Counted from the stretch's first letter, positions 8,795 through 18,184 are shown. The stretch: 64,000 nt of DNA from Halorubellus salinus (GCF_020567525.1 NZ_JAJCVI010000001.1:62001-126000); one strand, 5' to 3'. Notes: generated by a model not told the origin, from the sequence alone. A program made the numbers and translations.

Positions 8795-9204
8795 GAGTCG
8801 TCCTCGAGTTCGGCGACCAGGTCGAGCGCGCCGTCGACCGCGTGCGCGGCGTTCTCGACGCGCTCCCTGGCTTCCGCACCGCTCATTCCCGGCCCGGTCA
8901 CGCCGAGGGTCACCGGGGTGTCGCGCTCCAGGCTCACGTCCGTGAGCTTCTGGGCGGTCGCGTTCCCGATGACCTCGTCGTGGTTCGTGTCGCCGGTGAC
9001 GATCGCGCCGACGACGGCGACCGCGTCGACGTCGTCCCGTCGCGCCAGCCGGTCCGCCGCCAGCGGCGAGTCGTACGCGCCGGGGACCGACGTGACGTCG
9101 ACGACCTCGGCGTCGCGCGCAGCGGCCGCCGAGAGCGCGGCGTCCTCCATCTCCGCGGTGACCGACCGATTGAATTCGGCAACCACCAGTCCGAGCCGTG
9201 CCAT
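8791..9204 (-). CDS. ribH: 6,7-dimethyl-8-ribityllumazine synthase
   Basis: This 137-residue protein catalyses the penultimate step of riboflavin synthesis, condensing a ribitylaminouracil with a four-carbon phosphate. Family signatures include FNRSVTAEM (11-19), GAIVTGDTNHDEVI (67-80, with the likely catalytic H75) and the PVTLGVTGPG segment. The length suits the short archaeal form. The start at 9204 (MARLGLVV) is preceded by a TATA-like TAGGTTCTTG about 30 nt upstream on the minus strand; a longer frame to 9231 adds Trp/Arg-rich residues not expected in the family. It overlaps aspC by 4 nt. Confidence 0.9.
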   Translation of the reverse strand: MARLGLVVAEFNRSVTAEMEDAALSAAAARDAEVVDVTSVPGAYDSPLAADRLARRDDVDAVAVVGAIVTGDTNHDEVIGNATAQKLTDVSLERDTPVTLGVTGPGMSGAEARERVENAAHAVDGALDLVAELEDDS

Positions 9205-9349
9205 ACACCACCGGTTGCCGAGACGCCACAAGAACCTACCGGGACCGGCTGCACGGGCAAACGTTGCCGCGCTCGCCGGCCGCGATCGGGCCCGGAGCGG
9301 GCGTGCGGATTGACAAAGCCCTTACCGTCCGGGGGACAGGTGGGGAACG

Positions 9350-11497
9350 ATGACCTCTCGTCGGACCGACCGACGCGGCACGTTCGCCGCGCTGCTCGCG
9401 CTCGCGGTCGGTGGGACGCTCGCGCGAGTACTCGCGCTCGGCGACCGCATCGCGCACTGGGGCGAAGCCCGCCTCGGGTACGACGTCCTCCGGTACGCCG
9501 CGACCGGCGTCTTCGAGTACCGACCGGTCACGCACGGCCCGCTGCTCTATCACGTCGACCGCGTCCTCTTCGAACTCATCGGGGCGTCCGACCTCGTCGC
9601 GCGCCTCCCCGTCGCGGTCGTCGGCGGCCTCCTTCCACTCGCGGCGTGGCTGTTCCGCGACCACCTCCGAGACAGCGAAGTGCTCGCGTTCGGCGTGCTC
9701 CTCGCCGCGAACCCCGTGCTCGTCTACTACTCGCGGTTCGTGCGCAACGACGTCCTCGTCGCCGCGTTCGCGCTCGCCGCGCTCGGGTTCCTCGTCCGGA
9801 CTCGACACACGGACGACGCGCGATACCTGTATTCCGCGAGCACGTTCGGCGCGCTCGCGTTCGCCTCGAAGGCCAACGCTCCCCTCTACGTCGCGTTCTG
9901 GATCGCCGCCGGCCTCGTCGTCGCGGACCAGCGCGCGTTCCTCCGCGCCGTCGCCCGACGGCCAGTGTTCGACCATCGTCGCGGCGGCGAACTCGTCGCC
10001 GCGGTCCGAGCGCGCGGCACGCCCGAGATGGCGGTCGTCGCAATCTTCAACCCCGTCGTCGTCCTCGCGGTCGGCCCGTTCTCGACGGTCGTCGTCGCCG
10101 TCCTCGTCGCCGTCGTCGCGCTCCTCGCCGGACTGTCGCTCCAGGACGCCGACCGCATCGCCGACCGGAACGCGGTCTGGCTCGTCGGCGGCGTCGTCGC
10201 CGCGTACGTCGGCGCCTCGGGCTTCCTCGGGTCTCCGCTCGCCGCCGGGAGCCGCGAGGTCGCGTTCGCACTCACGTGGCTCGCCGCCGCCGCCGGCATC
10301 GTCGGCGTCCTCCTCCGCGGCACCGCCCTCGGCGCTCGCGTCCGCCGGTGGCGTGCACCCGGCGTCCTCGCGACCGTCTGGTTCCTCGCCCTCACGCTCG
10401 CCCTGTTCGCGCCACGGAACCCCGACGGGCTCGGCCTCTGGAGTTCGCTCGCGGACCCACTCGCACTCCCCGCGCTCGTCGAAGCCGGCCTCGTCACCCC
10501 ACTCACGGAGTACTACGGCGTCTGGGTCGCGTCCAACCACAACGACTACCTCACGTTCACGCTCCCGCTCCTCCTGACGCTCGCGGTCACGAGCCTCACG
10601 GTCGTCACCGCGGGCGTCCTCGGGTTCGTCGCGAACCGCTACGGCGACCGCGACGAACTCGTCGAGTTCGCGCTCGTCTGGGGCGGCCTCGCCGCGGTAG
10701 TCTCCCCGCTCGCGATGCTCGTGAACGCCCCCTGGCACGCCGTCCACGTCGTCGTCCCGCTCGCCATCCCCGCGGCGGTCGCCGTCGCCGCGGTCGCCAG
10801 ACGCCTCGCGACGGCAGCGCGCGAGCGCGACCCCGGGGTCGCCGGCGTCGCCGCCATCGTCCTCTGCGTCGCACTCGCCGTCCCCCTCACCACCGCCGCC
10901 GGCACCGCCTACCTCCACCCCCAGAGCCAGGACAACCCGCTCGTCCAGTACGGCCAGCCAGCCGACGACGTCCGCGACACCCTCGAACGCGTCGACGCCG
11001 CGGCCGGGGCGAACGAGGACGGCCCGGACGTCGTCTACTACGGCGCGTACTTCTACCTCGAGAACCCCGAGCGCGTCGACCGCCTCCCCGTCGGCGACGT
11101 CTACACGCAACGCGACGACGGCGAGTACGAACTCGTCGAAGCGAACGAAGGCTGGTACAACCGCCTCCCGCTCCCGTGGTACACCGCGTCGATGAACGCG
11201 ACGACCGACAGCGCCCGGACGCTCGCCCGCCTCGAAGAGCTCGCGGCGACGGAGCCGCCCGTCGTCGTCGTCCGCTCGCAGCTCGCCGGGAACGTCTCCA
11301 CGGTCCTCGGTGGCGGCTACGACCGGACGACGTTCAACCTCACGCAGCGCAACGTCACCGTCACCGTCTTCGTCGACAGCGACGCCGGGGTCACCAACGC
11401 GCTGGATGCGCCCGCGGTCGAGCGAGCGACGAACGCGACCGCCGTCGGCGATGCCGGCCAGTCCGGCGTTCGCGCGCATGGAAGGAGGAACCGTTAA
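9350..11497 (+). CDS. Agl23-like multi-spanning membrane protein (TIGR03663 type)
   Basis: This 715-residue protein has about 12-13 membrane helices and a C-terminal extracytoplasmic domain with possible N-glycosylation sequons. The first loop carries GEARLGYDVLRY and YRPVTHGPLLYHVDR, the acidic/His loop organisation of GT39/ArnT/STT3-like glycosyltransferases. It resembles the archaeal family named flippase activity-associated protein Agl23. Such proteins are thought to act in lipid-linked glycan transfer or translocation, but direct biochemistry is limited. A TATA-like CCTTAC near 9320 lies about 28 nt before the ATG. No other agl genes are adjacent; purK follows closely. Confidence 0.75.
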   Translation: MTSRRTDRRGTFAALLALAVGGTLARVLALGDRIAHWGEARLGYDVLRYAATGVFEYRPVTHGPLLYHVDRVLFELIGASDLVARLPVAVVGGLLPLAAWLFRDHLRDSEVLAFGVLLAANPVLVYYSRFVRNDVLVAAFALAALGFLVRTRHTDDARYLYSASTFGALAFASKANAPLYVAFWIAAGLVVADQRAFLRAVARRPVFDHRRGGELVAAVRARGTPEMAVVAIFNPVVVLAVGPFSTVVVAVLVAVVALLAGLSLQDADRIADRNAVWLVGGVVAAYVGASGFLGSPLAAGSREVAFALTWLAAAAGIVGVLLRGTALGARVRRWRAPGVLATVWFLALTLALFAPRNPDGLGLWSSLADPLALPALVEAGLVTPLTEYYGVWVASNHNDYLTFTLPLLLTLAVTSLTVVTAGVLGFVANRYGDRDELVEFALVWGGLAAVVSPLAMLVNAPWHAVHVVVPLAIPAAVAVAAVARRLATAARERDPGVAGVAAIVLCVALAVPLTTAAGTAYLHPQSQDNPLVQYGQPADDVRDTLERVDAAAGANEDGPDVVYYGAYFYLENPERVDRLPVGDVYTQRDDGEYELVEANEGWYNRLPLPWYTASMNATTDSARTLARLEELAATEPPVVVVRSQLAGNVSTVLGGGYDRTTFNLTQRNVTVTVFVDSDAGVTNALDAPAVERATNATAVGDAGQSGVRAHGRRNR

Positions 11498-11524
11498 GCG
11501 CCGGCCCGCAGAACCCCTCGCGTG

Positions 11525-12688
11525 ATGACCACGCTCTCGACGCCCGGCCCGACGCTCGGGGTCGTCGGCGGCGGCCAGCTCGGACGGATGCTCGCCGAAG
11601 CCGCCTCGCCCCTCGGCGTCGACGTCCTGGTTCTCGACCCGACGCCGGACTGTCCGGCCGCGCCACCGGCACGCGACCAGATCGTCGCCGACTTCGACGA
11701 CACCGACGCCATCCGCGACCTCGCCGAACGCGCCGACTACCTCACGTTCGAGATCGAGCTCGCCGACCAGGACGCGCTCGAACGCATCGAGCGCGACACC
11801 GGCGTCCCCTGTCACCCCAAGCCCGCGACGCTCGATTTGATCCACGACAAGCTCGTTCAGAAGCGCGCGCTCGCCGACGCCGGCGTGCCCGTCCCCGAAT
11901 TCCACGAGGTCGAATCCCCGAGCGACGTCGCGGACGCGCTCGACGACCTCGGCGCACCCGCGATGCTGAAGGCGCGCACCGGTGGGTACGACGGCCGCGG
12001 GAACGTCCCCGTGGACGCCGACACCGACCACGCCGCCGCGCTCGCCGAAGTCGGCGGCGAAGGGAACGCGATGGTCGAGTCGTTCGTCGACTACGAGCGC
12101 GAACTCTCCGTCATCGCCGTCCAGGGCGACGACGACACCGCCGCGTTCCCCGTCGGCGAGAACGTCCACCGCGAGCAGATACTCCGCGAGACCGTCGTCC
12201 CCGCCCGCACGAGTGACGACGTCCGCGACCGCGCCCGCGACGTCGCACTCGACGTCCTCGACGTCCTCGACGGCCGCGGCGTCTACGGCATCGAACTGTT
12301 CGAACACGCGGACGGCAGCATCTCCGTCAACGAGATCGCGCCCCGGCCGCACAACTCCGGACACTGGACGATCGAGGGCGCGCACTCCAGTCAGTTCGAG
12401 CAGCACGTCCGCGCCGTCCTCGGCTGGCCGCTCGCCGCGACCGGCCTCCGCGGGCCGACCGCGATGGCGAACCTCCTCGGCGACGGCGACCACTCGCGGG
12501 ACGCCGTCGTCGACGACGTCGACGTCATCCTCGAAGCGCCCGGCGCGAACCTCCACTGGTACGGCAAACGCGAGACGCGCCCGCTCCGGAAGATGGGCCA
12601 CGTCACGTGCGTGCAGACGGCCGACGAATCCGTCGGCGACCTGCTCGCCGGCGCCCGCACCCTCCGCGACGGCATCGCGTTCGACTGA
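11525..12688 (+). CDS. purK: 5-(carboxyamino)imidazole ribonucleotide synthase
   Basis: This 387-residue ATP-grasp enzyme carboxylates AIR with bicarbonate and ATP in purine synthesis. It has an N-terminal PreATP-grasp fold starting GVVGGGQLGRML, an ATP-grasp core with KARTGGYDGRGN, and the metal/ATP site segment SVNEIAPRPHNSGHWT. A GTG sits immediately before the ATG; the ATG at 11525 is preferred. A TATA-like GTTAAG near 11492 overlaps the stop of the preceding gene, so purK probably has its own promoter. purE follows 30 nt later, giving the complete PurK-PurE two-step route to CAIR. Confidence 0.93.
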   Translation: MTTLSTPGPTLGVVGGGQLGRMLAEAASPLGVDVLVLDPTPDCPAAPPARDQIVADFDDTDAIRDLAERADYLTFEIELADQDALERIERDTGVPCHPKPATLDLIHDKLVQKRALADAGVPVPEFHEVESPSDVADALDDLGAPAMLKARTGGYDGRGNVPVDADTDHAAALAEVGGEGNAMVESFVDYERELSVIAVQGDDDTAAFPVGENVHREQILRETVVPARTSDDVRDRARDVALDVLDVLDGRGVYGIELFEHADGSISVNEIAPRPHNSGHWTIEGAHSSQFEQHVRAVLGWPLAATGLRGPTAMANLLGDGDHSRDAVVDDVDVILEAPGANLHWYGKRETRPLRKMGHVTCVQTADESVGDLLAGARTLRDGIAFD

Positions 12689-12718
12689 CCCACACCCACC
12701 ATCGCCTCTCAGCACCCA

Positions 12719-13357
12719 ATGACAGACAGACTGCAAGCGCTCATCGACGACCTCCACGCACAGGCCGACGACGACCGACCCAGCGACGAGACGCCCGACG
12801 TCGGCATCGTCATGGGATCGGACTCGGACCTCGACGTCATGATGGGGACCGCCGAGTCGGTGGGCGCATACGACGCGCTCGTCGACGAACTCGGGTTCGC
12901 AGAACAGACCGACTACGACGACGCCCCCGACGCGCGGTTCACGTTCGAGACGTTCGTCGTGTCCGCCCACCGGACGCCCGAACTCATGTACGCGTACGCC
13001 GAGACCGCCGAAGCACGCGGGCTCGACGTCGTCATCGCGGGCGCCGGCGGGAAGTCCGCGGACCTCCCGAACATGACCGCGAGCATCGCGTACCCGGTTC
13101 CCGTCGTCGGCGTCCCCGTCCAGGAGAAATCGGTCGACTCCGTCATCGGGATGCCCACGGGCGCGCCGCTCACCGCCGTCGACGCCGGGAAGAGCTTCAA
13201 CGCCGCGCTCTCCGCGGCGATGATCCTCGCCCGCGAGCACGACGACCTCCGCGACCGCCTCGTCGACTACCACGAGGGCCTCAAGGCCGACGTCGCCGAC
13301 GTCTCCCACGACCTCCACACGCTCGGCACCCCTGGCTTCCGCGAGAAACACGAGTGA
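12719..13357 (+). CDS. purE: N5-carboxyaminoimidazole ribonucleotide mutase
   Basis: This 212-residue enzyme rearranges N5-CAIR to CAIR. Class I PurE signatures are present: GIVMGSDSDLDVM, VSAHRTPELMYAYAE with the catalytic His, and GAGGKSADLPNM. It is longer than typical bacterial PurE (about 160-170 residues) because of a 25-residue polar N-terminal extension and an acidic insertion (about residues 52-72) between the first two motifs. It lies 30 nt after purK and is presumably co-transcribed. A 7-bp hairpin follows the stop codon. Confidence 0.93.
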   Translation: MTDRLQALIDDLHAQADDDRPSDETPDVGIVMGSDSDLDVMMGTAESVGAYDALVDELGFAEQTDYDDAPDARFTFETFVVSAHRTPELMYAYAETAEARGLDVVIAGAGGKSADLPNMTASIAYPVPVVGVPVQEKSVDSVIGMPTGAPLTAVDAGKSFNAALSAAMILAREHDDLRDRLVDYHEGLKADVADVSHDLHTLGTPGFREKHE

Positions 13358-13361
13358 CGCG

Positions 13362-13380
13362 CGGACGGCCCGACCGTCCG
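13362..13380. terminator. Hairpin just after purE, possible terminator
   Basis: Perfect 7-bp arms CGGACGG and CCGTCCG flank a 5-nt loop, 4 nt after the purE stop. No T tract follows, so it may be a transcript-end or stability structure rather than a classical terminator. Confidence 0.35.
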
Positions 13381-13809
13381 ACGAAGGGCACGGGTATCCT
13401 ACACGGACGGCGTTCAGCGAACCGATACGTTCGTCCCGCAGGGACGGTCGGCGATGCCGGTGCTCCGGCGGCCCGACGACGGCACGGACGGACCGGCGAC
13501 AGCGGACCGCGACGCCGACGACGGCGAGGAGCACGCGCCAGATACCGACGAGCACAAGCCAACCGGCGGCGGGCGCGCGCCAGCGTCTCCGGCGCCGCCG
13601 CCGACACCCCAACCGACGCAGAGGACGCCCTCGCGCTCGGCCCGCGCCGGGACGTCGCCCCGACCGTCGACCGCACCCGGACCACCGACGCTCGCGTGCG
13701 CGCAAGCGCCCAGTGAAACAAAACAGCGTAGTACACCGGGCTCACGTCGATTCCTTCGTCTTCCCGACGGATACCCCCGCAGGAACCCGAAAACCCCAAG
13801 AATCAACCC

Positions 13810-13815
13810 TTATAT
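13810..13815 (+). promoter_or_regulatory. TATA box of the nuo operon
   Basis: TTATAT within CCCTTATATGGG is one of the strongest AT-rich elements in the window. It lies 41 nt before the nuoA start at 13856, predicting a short 5' leader of roughly 15-20 nt. Confidence 0.6.
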
Positions 13816-13855
13816 GGGTGCGCTTCAAACCCGCAGATGATACGGAGTACACGGT

Positions 13856-14254
13856 ATGAATCCATGGATAGCAGTCGGGGCGCTCGGGGTCGTTTCAGTG
13901 GTGATACCGCTGAGTATGATGCTGGTATCGTCGCTGTTGCGGCCGAGCGTTCCAGAAGACAGTAAGCGCACCACGTACGAGAGCGGTGAGGTCCCCACCG
14001 GCGGGACTCGCATCCGCTTCAACATCCAGTACTACATGGTCGCACTCCTGTTCGTCGTCTTCGACATCGAGACCGTCCTCATCTTCCCTTGGACGGTCAT
14101 CTATCGGTCTGCTCTCGAAGACGGCGTCGGACTCGTGACCGTTCTGGCGCCGATGCTCATATTCATCGGCGTCCTCGTCGTGGGGCTCGCCTGGGCGTGG
14201 CACAACGGCGCCGTGCAGTGGTCGCGCGACCCGCAGGCGAGTGAGACACAGTAA
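13856..14254 (+). CDS. nuoA: Complex I subunit A
   Basis: This 132-residue membrane protein with three helices is the small NuoA/ND3-like subunit of the respiratory quinone oxidoreductase. The conserved loop between helices 1 and 2 contains YESGEVPTGGTRIRFNIQYY, and helix 2 carries VVFDIETV, both hallmarks of the family. It opens an eleven-gene operon in the usual complex I order, with the nuoB start 12 nt downstream. The family's loop Cys (YECG) is Ser here (YESG). Confidence 0.93.
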   Translation: MNPWIAVGALGVVSVVIPLSMMLVSSLLRPSVPEDSKRTTYESGEVPTGGTRIRFNIQYYMVALLFVVFDIETVLIFPWTVIYRSALEDGVGLVTVLAPMLIFIGVLVVGLAWAWHNGAVQWSRDPQASETQ

Positions 14255-14266
14255 CCCCGTCAAACA

Positions 14267-14968
14267 ATGAGTTCAGACAACACCACGGACGGCGGCAGCA
14301 CAGACGCACTGACCAAGACGCGTGAGGCACGCATGGGCGCAGGGCTCGACGACCGCTTCAACTCGAAGCTCCGCGAAGCCTTCGGCGCCTCACCGTTCAT
14401 CCTCACCAAGTTCGACAAGTTCATGAACTGGGTGCGTGGGTCGTCGATGTTCATGCTGCAGTTCGGTATCGCGTGCTGCAGCATCGAGATGATCCACACG
14501 TACGCCATCAAGCACGACCTCGACCGGTTCCACGCCGGCGTGCCGCGGGCGAGCCCGCGACAGGCGGACGTCATCATCGTCCCCGGAACCATCGTCTCGA
14601 AGTTCGCGCCGCGCATGAAGCGCGTGTACGACCAGATGCCCGAGCCGAAGTTCGTCGTCGGCATGGGGTCGTGCACCATCAGCGGCGGCCCGTTCCAGGA
14701 GGGCTACAACGTCGTGAAAGGCGCCGAGGAGGTCATCCCGGTCGACATCCACGTCCCGGGCTGCCCGCCCCGCCCCGAAGCGCTCATCTACGGCGTCGCG
14801 AAGCTCCAGGAACGGATCGCGAACGGCGAATCCAGTCCCGTCACCGTCAAGCCCTACGAACTCGAGCAGTTCGGGGACATGGAGCGCGACGAGGTCGTCG
14901 ACCAGCTCGCCGACCAGATCGACGAGGATACCCTCGCGATGCGGTACAACTGGGCTGATTCGCCATGA
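14267..14968 (+). CDS. nuoB: Complex I subunit B (N2 cluster)
   Basis: This 233-residue peripheral subunit should bind the terminal [4Fe-4S] cluster N2 that reduces the quinone. The cluster ligands are visible in GIACCSIEM, GMGSCTISGGPF and VPGCPPRPEA. An N-terminal polar extension of about 35 residues precedes the core. Its stop overlaps the nuoCD start by 4 nt (ATGA), indicating translational coupling. It sits at the cytoplasmic face between the CD fusion and NuoH. Confidence 0.95.
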   Translation: MSSDNTTDGGSTDALTKTREARMGAGLDDRFNSKLREAFGASPFILTKFDKFMNWVRGSSMFMLQFGIACCSIEMIHTYAIKHDLDRFHAGVPRASPRQADVIIVPGTIVSKFAPRMKRVYDQMPEPKFVVGMGSCTISGGPFQEGYNVVKGAEEVIPVDIHVPGCPPRPEALIYGVAKLQERIANGESSPVTVKPYELEQFGDMERDEVVDQLADQIDEDTLAMRYNWADSP

Positions 14969-16635
14969 GCTTGGAACCAGTTCGCGACGACACGCTCGAC
15001 GCCGACGGCAACGTCGACCCGCAGGCCATCCTCGACCTGCTCGGGGACCGCGTCCTCGACATCGAGGAGCACATGAACGCCGACATCGCGGTCGTCGTTC
15101 GCCCGGACACCGTCGAGGAGACGCTGCTCGCGCTCCGCGACGAAGCCGGGTTCGACCACTGCTCGCTCGTCACCGCCCAGGAGTACGAGGACCGCTACGA
15201 GTCCATCTACCACCTGAAGCAGTACGACGACCCGACGAACGAGGTCAGCGTCGTCGTCCCTGCGACGAAGGACGACCCCGTCAGTCAGTCCGGGAACGCC
15301 GCGTACCGGACGTGTGACTGGCACGAGCGCGAGGCGTACGACCTGGTCGGTATCGAGTACGAGAACCACCCCGACATGCGGCGCATCCTCATGCCCGAGA
15401 CGTGGCAGGGGCACCCGCTGTCGATGGACTACGACCAGGACCGCCCGCAGGTCGTCACGCTCGGCCAGCACGACAACCCGCTGAAGGACGACATCCGGGA
15501 CGAGGAGAACGACACGATGTTCATCAACATCGGTCCGCACCACCCGGCGACCCACGGCGTCCTCCACGTCAAGACCGTACTCGACGGCGAGACGGTCGCT
15601 AACGTCGAGTCCGACATCGGGTACCTCCACCGCTGCGAGGAGCAAGTGTGCCAGAACGGCACCTACCGGCATCAGATAATGCCGTACCCGGACCGCTGGG
15701 ACTACGTCTCCGCCGGCCTCCTCAACGAGTGGGCGTACGCGCGCGCTGCCGAGGACCTCGCCGACATCGAGGTCCCCGAGTACGCGCAAGTCATCCGGAC
15801 GATGGGCGCGGAACTCTGCCGGGTCGCCGCGCACATGCTCGCGCTCGGGACGTTCGCACTGGACGTCTACGGTGACTTCACCGCCATCTTCCAGTACGCG
15901 TTCCGCGACCGCGAGGTCGTCCAGAACATCCTCGAGGAGCTCACCGGCCAGCGGATGATGTTCAACTACTTCCGCCTCGGCGGTGTCGCGTGGGACCTCC
16001 CCGAGCCCCGCGAGGACTTCTTCGAGCTCACGCGGGACTTCCTCGACGGGCTCCCGGGCAAGCTCGAGGAGTACCACGACCTCATCACGTCCAACGAGAT
16101 CTTCCAGCTCCGGTGCGTCGACACCGGCATCCTCGAGCCCGAGGTCGCGAAGTCCTACGGTGCGACCGGACCGGTCGCTCGTGCGTCCGGTGTGGACTAC
16201 GACCTCCGGCGCGACGACCCGTACGGCTACTACGACGAGCTCGACTGGGACGTCGTCACCGAGGACGGGAAGGACAACTACGCGCGCGTCCTCACGCGGA
16301 TGCAGGAGGTCGAGGAGTCCGCGAAGATCATCAAGCAGTGCGTCGACCTGCTCGAGGAATGGCCCGAGGAGGAACGCACCATCCAGTCGAACGTGCCCCG
16401 GACGCTGAAGCCGGAGAACGACACGGAGACGTACCGTGCGGTCGAGGCGGCGAAGGGCGAACTCGGTATCTACATGCGCGCGGACGGCACGGACAAACCG
16501 GCGCGGTTCAAGATCCGGAGTCCGTGCTTCTCGAACCTCCAGACGCTCCCGGAGATGGCGCAGGGCGAGTACATCCCTGACCTCATCGCGAGCCTCGGGA
16601 GTCTCGACATCGTCCTCGGCGAGGTGGACCGCTGA
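14965..16635 (+). CDS. nuoCD: Complex I subunits C and D, fused
   Basis: This 556-residue protein joins the 30-kDa NuoC domain (residues 1 to about 165, with CDWHEREAYDLVGIEYENHP) to the 49-kDa NuoD domain. NuoD begins near INIGPHHPATHGVLH, the quinone-site loop, and continues with IGYLHRCEE and NYFRLGGV. Together with NuoB it forms the quinone-binding cavity of the peripheral arm. C-D fusions are known in some bacteria and in haloarchaea. It overlaps nuoB by 4 nt and nuoH by 1 nt. Confidence 0.95.
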   Translation: MSLEPVRDDTLDADGNVDPQAILDLLGDRVLDIEEHMNADIAVVVRPDTVEETLLALRDEAGFDHCSLVTAQEYEDRYESIYHLKQYDDPTNEVSVVVPATKDDPVSQSGNAAYRTCDWHEREAYDLVGIEYENHPDMRRILMPETWQGHPLSMDYDQDRPQVVTLGQHDNPLKDDIRDEENDTMFINIGPHHPATHGVLHVKTVLDGETVANVESDIGYLHRCEEQVCQNGTYRHQIMPYPDRWDYVSAGLLNEWAYARAAEDLADIEVPEYAQVIRTMGAELCRVAAHMLALGTFALDVYGDFTAIFQYAFRDREVVQNILEELTGQRMMFNYFRLGGVAWDLPEPREDFFELTRDFLDGLPGKLEEYHDLITSNEIFQLRCVDTGILEPEVAKSYGATGPVARASGVDYDLRRDDPYGYYDELDWDVVTEDGKDNYARVLTRMQEVEESAKIIKQCVDLLEEWPEEERTIQSNVPRTLKPENDTETYRAVEAAKGELGIYMRADGTDKPARFKIRSPCFSNLQTLPEMAQGEYIPDLIASLGSLDIVLGEVDR

Positions 16636-17714
16636 TGGCGACGCAGACGCTCCCCGAGTTCATCAGCGAGATCACTGGACTCGGGTCGTTTGGCGTCGCC
16701 GGCGAGTTCGTCGCCGCGATCGTCGGTGCCGGCATCATCGGCACCATCATGCTCACGTACACCGGCATCGCCGGCCCGTGGGCGAAGCGGAAGATCACGG
16801 CGGCGTTCACCGACCGGTACGCGGCAAACCGGATGGGTCCGTTCGGCCTGCTCACGATTCCGGCGGACGCGCTCCGGCTCCTCTCGAAGGAACTCATCAT
16901 CCCCGAGCGCGTGGACCGGCCCGCGTTCGACCTCGCGCCGCTCGTCGTCGCGGGGTCCGCGCTCTTCGCGTTCGCGGTCATCCCGATGGGTTCGCTGTTC
17001 GGCATCAACATGCAGATAGCGGACCCCGAAGCGGGGCTCGCGTACGCGTTCGCCGTCGCGTCCATCGCGACGCTCGGCCTGACGATGGCCGGGTACGCGA
17101 GCGCGAACAAGTTCTCGTTCATGGGGTCGCTGCGCGCGATCGCACAGAACATCGCGTACGAGATTCCGCTCGTCCTCACGGGCGCCTCGGTCGTCATCTT
17201 CGCCGGGTCGCTCCAGATGAGCGAGATCGTCGCGGCGCAGACGATCAGTGGCGGTGCCGAGCCGCTGTTCTCCATCGCTGGCCTCGGCATCCCGCCGTGG
17301 TTCGCGTTCGTGAACCCGTTCGCGTTCGTGCTGTTCACGATCGCGAACATCGCTGAGGTCGGCCGGAATCCCTTCGACATCCCGGAGGCACCGACCGAGA
17401 TCGTCGCCGGGTACCAGACGGAGTACTCCTCCGTGTACTTCGTCCTCATCTACCTCGGCGAGTTCCTCCACATCTTCCTGGGTGGCGCCATCGCGGCGAC
17501 GCTCTTCCTCGGCGGGCCCGCAGGGCCCGTCCTCCCCGGATTCGTCTGGTTCACGATCAAGATCTGGGGCTTCTTCCTGCTCACGCAGTGGGCGCGCTCC
17601 GCGGTCCCGCGCGTCCGCATCGACCAACTCATCGAGATCGGCTGGAAGGGCATGCTCGTGCTGTCGTTCGCGAACCTGCTCCTGACGGCCGTGATCGTCG
17701 GGGTGATAGCATGA
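16635..17714 (+). CDS. nuoH: Complex I subunit H
   Basis: This 359-residue protein with about eight membrane helices is the NuoH/ND1 subunit that links the quinone site with the proton-pumping membrane arm. Conserved loops include RMGPFGLLTIPADALRLLSKE and the acidic loop AEVGRNPFDIPEAPTEIVAGYQTEYS, which carries the Glu residues of the E-channel. Its TGATG start overlaps the nuoCD stop, and its own stop overlaps nuoI by 4 nt. Confidence 0.95.
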   Translation: MATQTLPEFISEITGLGSFGVAGEFVAAIVGAGIIGTIMLTYTGIAGPWAKRKITAAFTDRYAANRMGPFGLLTIPADALRLLSKELIIPERVDRPAFDLAPLVVAGSALFAFAVIPMGSLFGINMQIADPEAGLAYAFAVASIATLGLTMAGYASANKFSFMGSLRAIAQNIAYEIPLVLTGASVVIFAGSLQMSEIVAAQTISGGAEPLFSIAGLGIPPWFAFVNPFAFVLFTIANIAEVGRNPFDIPEAPTEIVAGYQTEYSSVYFVLIYLGEFLHIFLGGAIAATLFLGGPAGPVLPGFVWFTIKIWGFFLLTQWARSAVPRVRIDQLIEIGWKGMLVLSFANLLLTAVIVGVIA

Positions 17715-18172
17715 TTGGAATCCTGAAAGGCATGGCGACGACGATGAAGCACGCGCTCGACGGTGAGAAGTTCACCGTCCAGTACCCCGAGGAGACGCCG
17801 GAGGTCTCCGCGCGATTCCGTGGGGTGCACAAGTTCAGTCAGGAACGATGTATCTGGTGCCGGCAGTGCGAGAACGTCTGCCCGAACGACACCATCCACA
17901 TCGTGACCGACGACCAGCGCCAGGGCGAAGAGTACAACCTCCACATCGGACAGTGCATCTACTGTCGGCTGTGCGAGGAGGTGTGTCCGGTGGACGCGAT
18001 CCTGCTCACGCAGAACTTCGAGTTCACCGGCGACACGAAGGACGAACTCGTGTACAACAAGGAACAGCTGAAGAGCGTTCCGTGGTACAAGGACATCGAC
18101 CCGCTCGAATCCCGCGAACCCGACCGTGGTGCGTGGATCGGTGAGGGCGATGGCGAAGTCGACTATCAGTAA
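17711..18172 (+). CDS. nuoI: Complex I subunit I, 2x[4Fe-4S] ferredoxin-like
   Basis: This 153-residue subunit carries clusters N6a and N6b, which pass electrons to NuoB. The two cysteine motifs are CIWCRQCENVCPND and CIYCRLCEEVCPVD, each C-x2-C-x2-C-x3-C-P. The ATG at 17711 overlaps the nuoH stop by 4 nt and gives the normal family length; the open frame further upstream is not needed. In the absence of NuoEFG this protein is the likely entry point for electrons from an unknown donor. Confidence 0.95.
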   Translation: MIGILKGMATTMKHALDGEKFTVQYPEETPEVSARFRGVHKFSQERCIWCRQCENVCPNDTIHIVTDDQRQGEEYNLHIGQCIYCRLCEEVCPVDAILLTQNFEFTGDTKDELVYNKEQLKSVPWYKDIDPLESREPDRGAWIGEGDGEVDYQ

Positions 18173-18184
18173 GCAAACGAAACA

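Larger units (their letters stand above)
13358..13855. other. Intergenic region with a possible decayed reading frame
   Basis: About 500 nt separate purE and the nuo operon. From 13454 a plus-strand frame begins with an acidic, haloarchaeal-looking segment (MPVLRRPDDGTDG, then DRDADDGEEHAPDTDE) but turns Pro/Arg/Ser-rich after about 13570. From there another plus frame reads acidic again (GAAADTPTDAEDALALGP). This looks like a frameshifted remnant, but chance in GC-rich DNA is possible. I see no intact gene. The end holds the nuo promoter. Confidence 0.35.

Noticed and set aside
8842-12216. Plus-strand open frame of 1124 codons
   Set aside because: It is an out-of-frame reading of genuine plus-strand genes and part of ribH antisense; the sequence is Arg/Pro-rich without domains.
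9236-13705. Minus-strand open frame of 1489 codons
   Set aside because: It is antisense to Agl23-like, purK and purE genes, all with clear motifs. Its product is Arg/Gly/Glu/Asp-rich low complexity.
13414-13806. Minus-strand frame in the purE-nuo gap
   Set aside because: The product is Gly/Arg/Val/Cys-rich, lacks acidic bias and has no haloarchaeal character.
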